A stretch of 64,000 nt of DNA from contig OZ199840.1 of assembly GCA_964304625.1 (NCBI GenBank), forward strand, positions 2,418,001 to 2,482,000, in the 5' to 3' direction. Positions 59,180 to 64,000 of the stretch are shown here, in pieces. The translations under genes and the position numbers were made by a program. The notes beneath the pieces are model-generated. The model had not been told where the DNA came from, did not search any database, and saw nothing but the letters and a program-made list of their open reading frames with translations. Each line of letters begins with the position of its first letter. The first letter of the stretch is position 1. The DNA comes from Kudoa neothunni (Eukaryota; Cnidaria).

Positions 59180-60003
59180 TCTGTCATTTGAATATATAGA
59201 TTATTCTGTATTTATTAATTATTATCTAATTATTCGACGTGGTTTTTACTGAACTAATTATACTAAAAAGCATCAAATAAATGGGATTCGCTTTGGCCCA
59301 GGTGATTTTAACGAATACACACAGTTCGTAATTATACTAAAAATATTAATTATTATTGTTATTATTATATTAGGGGTATTAAAGGTTAATAAAGAGGAGC
59401 CACTCTCTTACATAATAATTACTCACGTCCTCTTTTTACGGTGACATTATTCAATGGATTACCCCACTAACCTTAAATTAAATTTTATAGTAAAAAAATT
59501 AAAAATAAATCGATATCATTTAATCCGGGTTTGGTAATATATTTCGGGGTATACAGTTTGAATAATTTTAAATAATTAAGCATTAATAATCATCATCGGG
59601 TTAAAACCAATTATTCTGACTCTGTTTAATCCTGTAACAACCATCATGAGATCTCTTGTCTTAGTAAATTAATCTGATTTGTATACCCAATTATATAGAA
59701 ATGTAATTTATTTAAATAAAAATACAAAATTTACTTGAATATATTCGAAGAAAATTAATTTTACGAAACCATTCACAAATTTTTAATAAAAAATCTCAAT
59801 TTTTCCCGCTAATTTTTATTTATTGGCCACAATTTAGAAATATTTCTTAATCATATGTTTATAGACTTATAAAAAAAATTTTGATTGGCTAAATGTTAAA
59901 TGTTTATGATCGTGCGCGCGCATAGACAAGTAGCCAGCTTGAACGAACGTAAGGTGTGGTTGCCCCTTTTCTCTTTAAATTCATTTTTAACCTATTTCAA
60001 ATT
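59180..60003. other. Intergenic, 5' region of the 60-kb gene
   Basis: AT-rich. The last 100 bases before 60004 are the likely 5' UTR/promoter of the following gene; no specific element stands out. Confidence 0.35.
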
Positions 60004-60867
60004 ATGGATGCCGTGATTTTCTCCAAATGTATCCTACATGTGGAACGAGAATCTAATAGTTTGTTAATTAAATCACATGTTGACTTCGAAACAATTTTCT
60101 ATCGGCTTAAATGTGTTAATGTATTTTTATGGTTCAGTTATTTCGTTATATAAAATTTTTCATATAGGAAAATGGTGAACTAATCGATCTAACAAAGGTC
60201 GAATATATCGAAAAACATCCATTTTCCCCTCATTTAGCTCTTATTTTCAGCAATGCCATATGGGTTTCCATAAATTTACAATCTATTATAACCAACGTGC
60301 CCAAGATCGTCTCAAAGCTTCATCATCAATATCCAAAAACCGACTCTATTAAGTGCTTATCAAATTACCGCTATAATCATAGTGGGAATAAATTTCTATT
60401 TAGATTCACTCGGATGAAATTGGATTGTTTTTCATCCAATTTAAAACTACAAACTGTGGAGTGGTTGAAAGATGAAACATTATCACTTCAAATTTCGTTT
60501 AATGGAAAATATTTGGGGTTTTTACACTGTGGAATATTTTAAATCTTATATTTGAGTTAGTATTATTGATGCTGAGCACAACTCATTAAAGTGTTTGGTG
60601 GATGTAACCTCCAGTCTTTTCTCCAAACAAACCACCAATAGAATGGTCTATGGGAACAAATTGATTGTTCCTCCATCATCTGAACGGGTCGTGTTGGATG
60701 TTGCTGTGTTGAATTATTATTCATTCAATCCACACATCAACAATTGTTCCCCATCGCATACGACGTTTGTTTTTCTTGTATTATGCGTCGGTGGTGAACT
60801 TTTATCGTTCATCTACTCGAAGGACAGATTCAGTGGAAAGTATTTGATTACATTAACCAAAAATTGA
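60004..60867 (+). CDS. Unrecognised 257-aa protein, three exons
   Basis: Exons 60004-60120, 60168-60517 and 60561-60867, with GT-AG introns of 47 and 43 bp that keep one frame of 258 codons. The start ATG (MDAVIFSKCILHVERE) follows an AT-rich leader and the stop is at 60867. The protein has mixed, globular-looking composition without a signal peptide or clear membrane segment. Recognisable stretches include HPFSPHLALIFSNAIW, FRFTRMKLDCFSSNLKL, LSLQISFNGKYLGIID and VPPSSERVVLDVAVL; Cys residues are scattered. I could not place it in a family. The intron sizes match the ADAM10-like gene, so a host gene is more likely than a transposon. Confidence 0.6.
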
Positions 60868-61419
60868 ACTTTAGCGTAACGAATCTCCTATCTTTTAAGC
60901 TGTGGGTAGCCACGGTAGTTTGTGTATGTAATGTTTAAACTTAAGTGTAATACTCAGTTGTTTGAGTATTAATTGATATCTGAAGTTGATACAATATTTA
61001 TCCGCCAATCATGAGTTAATCGTGTTATCTCTCATTCGCTATGTTTCGCTGCTGTTTCACACAGTCCCGATACAAGAAAATCAGCCATGCAAAAATTGTT
61101 AGCTACAGTTTACATTTTATATTTTAACTAAAACTGACCTTCAACGTTTCTACATATGGTATTTTTGAATATTTATATTCAAAGCCGATTCGACATCATA
61201 CGAACACCAAACACTTATAGGGAAATTCGATTTACTAGTTGTTTTATTTTTTTAGGATTAGATTAATATTCTTAATTTTTATTTATACCTAATTCAAAAA
61301 ATTAATATTTTTTACAATTAATAGAGAATTTTTTAGATAAGTTTAACTAAGCAATCTAGCTTTAATTTTTCGTTAACTTTTTAAATCTTTGATACATAAA
61401 TAATTCTTAATAGAAACTA
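60868..61419. other. Intergenic
   Basis: AT-rich sequence after the 257-aa gene; nothing recognised. Confidence 0.35.
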
Positions 61420-62055
61420 CGGTCGAACTTCGATTATCCGGAAGATATTTTAAATTTTATTTGGATTGCATTGAAATTGTGTGTTAATAAATGTTCGATT
61501 ATCCGGAACAACTATTTATCCATAATTCCGAGTAAAAGTACGAACCATCACCGCACCTCATATGCATTGTAGCATATATACCAATGCGCTATTTAACACA
61601 AAAATATTTCTTGATTAGTTATTTATAAATTTTTATCTTTAAAACTGAAGTTAAGCATTCGATTCCTATATAAATTTGTACCATATCTATACATATGCCT
61701 ATATATATATATATATATTAAACAGAAATAAATGACCTATTTATTAATTAATTAAAAAGATAGGTTATTCCTCCGTAGACGTGTTTTTGTCCCATAATTA
61801 TGAATCGTTTTTCTTTTAAGTCTCCATATTCTTAGTTAATATATACGCAAATATTTTTAAATTACGTTTCAGAAGATAAAATATTTTACTTAATAATTGG
61901 TAAAAAATGTTTATAAATCAAATAAACACAACCATTTAAGTAGAAAATTAAAAATTGTGCGCGCGTTGTACTGTTTTTGTTCGAGTAACTGGACCCTCGC
62001 TATCCAGAAGGTGAATCGATGGTCCTAAATTTTTAGAATAATCGAGGTTGGGTTG
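61420..62055. mobile_element. pogo-type MITE, 636 bp
   Basis: The left end CGGTCGAACTTCGATTATCC and the reverse complement of the right end CAACCCAACCTCGATTATTC agree at about 14 of 20 positions; both sides are flanked by TA (61418-61419 and 62056-62057). A second copy of the motif TTCGATTATCCGGAA lies inside near 61495. A (TA)n tract lies at 61701-61718. No coding. Confidence 0.62.
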
Positions 62056-62867
62056 TATTTTTTCCATTTTTCTGTTTGAAAATTTAAAATAATATAGTTT
62101 TAATTCTATTCACTTTACTAAATAATCTGAAGGTTTTGAATCTATTTATTTTTTTAAATATAGCGACTTGCATAAACAATAGTAGTGGTTAATTCCTAAT
62201 TCAAGATCGCTATCAATAACTAACACTTCACTAAATAGGTATTTTGTGCTTGCGCGTAATAATTATATGTCCGATTTTTTAAATGTAAAAGAAACAATTG
62301 AGGTTCATGTTATTAACATAATAAAAATTCTAACAATAATCTAAAATGGTTTAAACTTGTTTTGATCTTGCAAGAAAGTTTAAGTTTTTCGGAGGAGACC
62401 ATTCAAGGTTGTTATATTTGATATATTGATAAGACTCATAGTAATTATCATGACATTTTATTATAAAAACTTTTCAATATATTTTATGTTTTTATATTTT
62501 TCTTATGTTTTTACTTTAACTCGTCGCTAAATTTCTAATTTACTGTGAATAATTCAATATTGATCAACGGAGCGCCTGGGGAAGTGTAAAATCGATACAT
62601 CACGTGATTTTGATATATATTTGTTTATATAAACATTTAAAAAATTTAGAATTATTATTAAATAACTATAAAAAGTTTGCAAAACCGATTACCAACTGTA
62701 ATGGGCGTTCAATTATAATTAAATGCGATTTTATCAGAGAATTGGCGGAATTTTTTTCATATAAAAATTAAATAGGTTTGACTTCTTTTCGTTCTCCTTG
62801 GAGAGTTCAATTTTTTCGTATTATTTTTTTTAATTTTCCTTCTATTAACAATAAAACTGAAGGTTTT
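62056..62867. other. Intergenic
   Basis: AT-rich; nothing recognised. Confidence 0.35.
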
Positions 62868-63503
62868 GTCTAAATTTTTTCGGATACCCCAAAATATATG
62901 GTTGCAAAGAGAATAACGTCGTTAGTTCTGCATATAAAATATTTGTCATTTCCAACGAAATTGGTGAACTTCCTCTGATTGGTTTTCTGACAAAAGAGTT
63001 TAAGATGTGCACGTTTATGTTAAATCTTGAACCAAATATTATTCAAGTAATCTTCTTCTCTTCTAAAAACCAATATATAATATGATTTTATTAGAGTTTC
63101 ATTGATAAAAAACGGATGAAGTTGTATCTAATTGAGGTTTAAGTTTGGAACAATGGCTCTCTCCTGAAACTCAGTATCTTTATTTATATCGATTGCATTG
63201 GATGTTTGATATATTTTAAAAATCTATTCAAACATATATAGAGTTGAGAAAGTTTGCGATGACCAACCACCTGGGAATTCTCTAGAGGAGGTTTCAAAGT
63301 CATATTTGACCGATTTTAAAGACTTGCCACTTTCTATCAGATTTGATAAACTCTCTGTTTGTATAAATAAAAACAAACCTCTTGATCTATCATTGGATGA
63401 TTCAACCCATACCAAGTCAGTTGATGACATTTATTCTAAGTTGAAAGCATTGCAACTACCAAATAATTCCGGTTCTAACATAAGTGATTATAATTTATAT
63501 TGA
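62868..63503 (+). CDS. Candidate multi-exon gene, unrecognised
   Basis: A block ending at 63046 reads YGCKENNVVSSAYKIFVISN and then LPLIGFLTKEFKMCTFML, and is followed by GTAATC. A 48-bp intron (63047-63094) leads to SFIDKKRMKLYLIE. The last block (about 63241-63503) reads EKVCDDQPPGNSLEEVSKSY through LDLSLDDSTHTK to a stop after SDYNLY. The middle part (63137-63240) is uncertain: either an intron of about 38 bp follows LYLYRLHW, or a frame with one TAA is used. Upstream exons were not found. No family was recognised. Confidence 0.45.
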
Positions 63504-64000
63504 GATTATCATCTACTCTAACGGAAAAAATAACAGCTTCATATATGAAGTTTATTAAATGTAGCTATACAGAGTTTATTTTAAGCTTTTCTGTTGATCG
63601 TAATTGTTTTCTAGCTATTTAATTATATTAAAATTAGGAAATTTTAATAATGGGGAATAAACCTTCTTATATATCAAATATAATTTCTCGTAGGTGATTC
63701 ATTTAATTTCAAATGTGTCGTGCTCCATCGTGTATGAAGCTTAATAATGAAATAAACAATTTTTTCGAAACTTTATAACTATTTTCGTATTATTTATTCT
63801 TCATAATTTATGTTTAACCGAGAATTTTTATATTTTATCCATTTAAAATATTTTCGTACCGTTATTATTGATTTTTTAGCTACCTTACTCAAGATTTTGA
63901 TAAAGAAATTTATATAGCTTTAATTTATTTTTTCTTCCTGGTTCGCCATACAGAATTAATTATCCTTTATTTACATTAGTTCTTTCTGAATATATTGAAA
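63504..64000. other. Intergenic to window end
   Basis: AT-rich; presumably the 3' UTR of the preceding candidate and flank. Nothing else recognised. Confidence 0.35.

Noticed and set aside
1-64000. Frequent GGATTAA/TTAATCC words as a repeat family
   Set aside because: The surrounding sequence is not shared between occurrences; probably base composition.

Overview
This is AT-rich invertebrate nuclear DNA. The host genes that can be read have spliceosomal introns, mostly only 40-48 bp, and many classes of DNA transposon are present. I cannot name the species. An arthropod with compact introns, for instance a parasitic copepod, fits the proteins but is not proven. I saw no rRNA, CRISPR, operon, LTR, retroviral, LINE or Polinton sequence.

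Host genes: an intronless HP1-type chromobox protein (147-995, -); a prostanoid-receptor-like GPCR in three exons (41704-42995, -); an ADAM10/Kuzbanian-type metalloprotease reconstructed in 12 exons encoding 869 aa (53124-56389, +); a tetraspanin of the TSPAN31/13 type (56674-57390, -); an unrecognised three-exon gene encoding 257 aa (60004-60867, +); and two weaker multi-exon candidates (45159-47250, - and 62868-63503, +).

Mobile DNA dominates 3.4-38.9 kb and 47-51 kb, and it is strongly nested. (a) piggyBac A (3475-6708) carries a hAT MITE; its better-preserved sister B lies at 25250-28282. (b) A long-TIR Merlin (12702-18601) has piggyBac C inside its left TIR, a second complete-length Merlin with a perfect 8-bp target duplication near its right end, and a 248-bp insert in its transposase. 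(c) A PGBD-type piggyBac (21214-24472) is interrupted by a Tc1/mariner element with one nonsense codon. (d) A Helitron cluster fills 28724-30817, and a second copy of the 1.14-kb family lies at 11037-12176. (e) A third Merlin (30951-32003) is exactly as long as the inner Merlin of (b). (f) A Tigger/pogo element (35071-37244) abuts a MULE fragment. (g) A Helitron-like repeat (47470-51260) was split by a 3009-bp MULE with a 9-bp target duplication and by a hAT MITE with an 8-bp duplication; an uninterrupted copy at 38290-38878 shows the empty site.

Right of 51 kb the density of recognisable transposons falls. There the window holds the ADAM10 and tetraspanin genes tail to tail, two unrecognised genes, short dispersed repeats and a pogo-type MITE. 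The host genes show no shared pathway. The transposons are independent insertions whose order can be read from the nesting.
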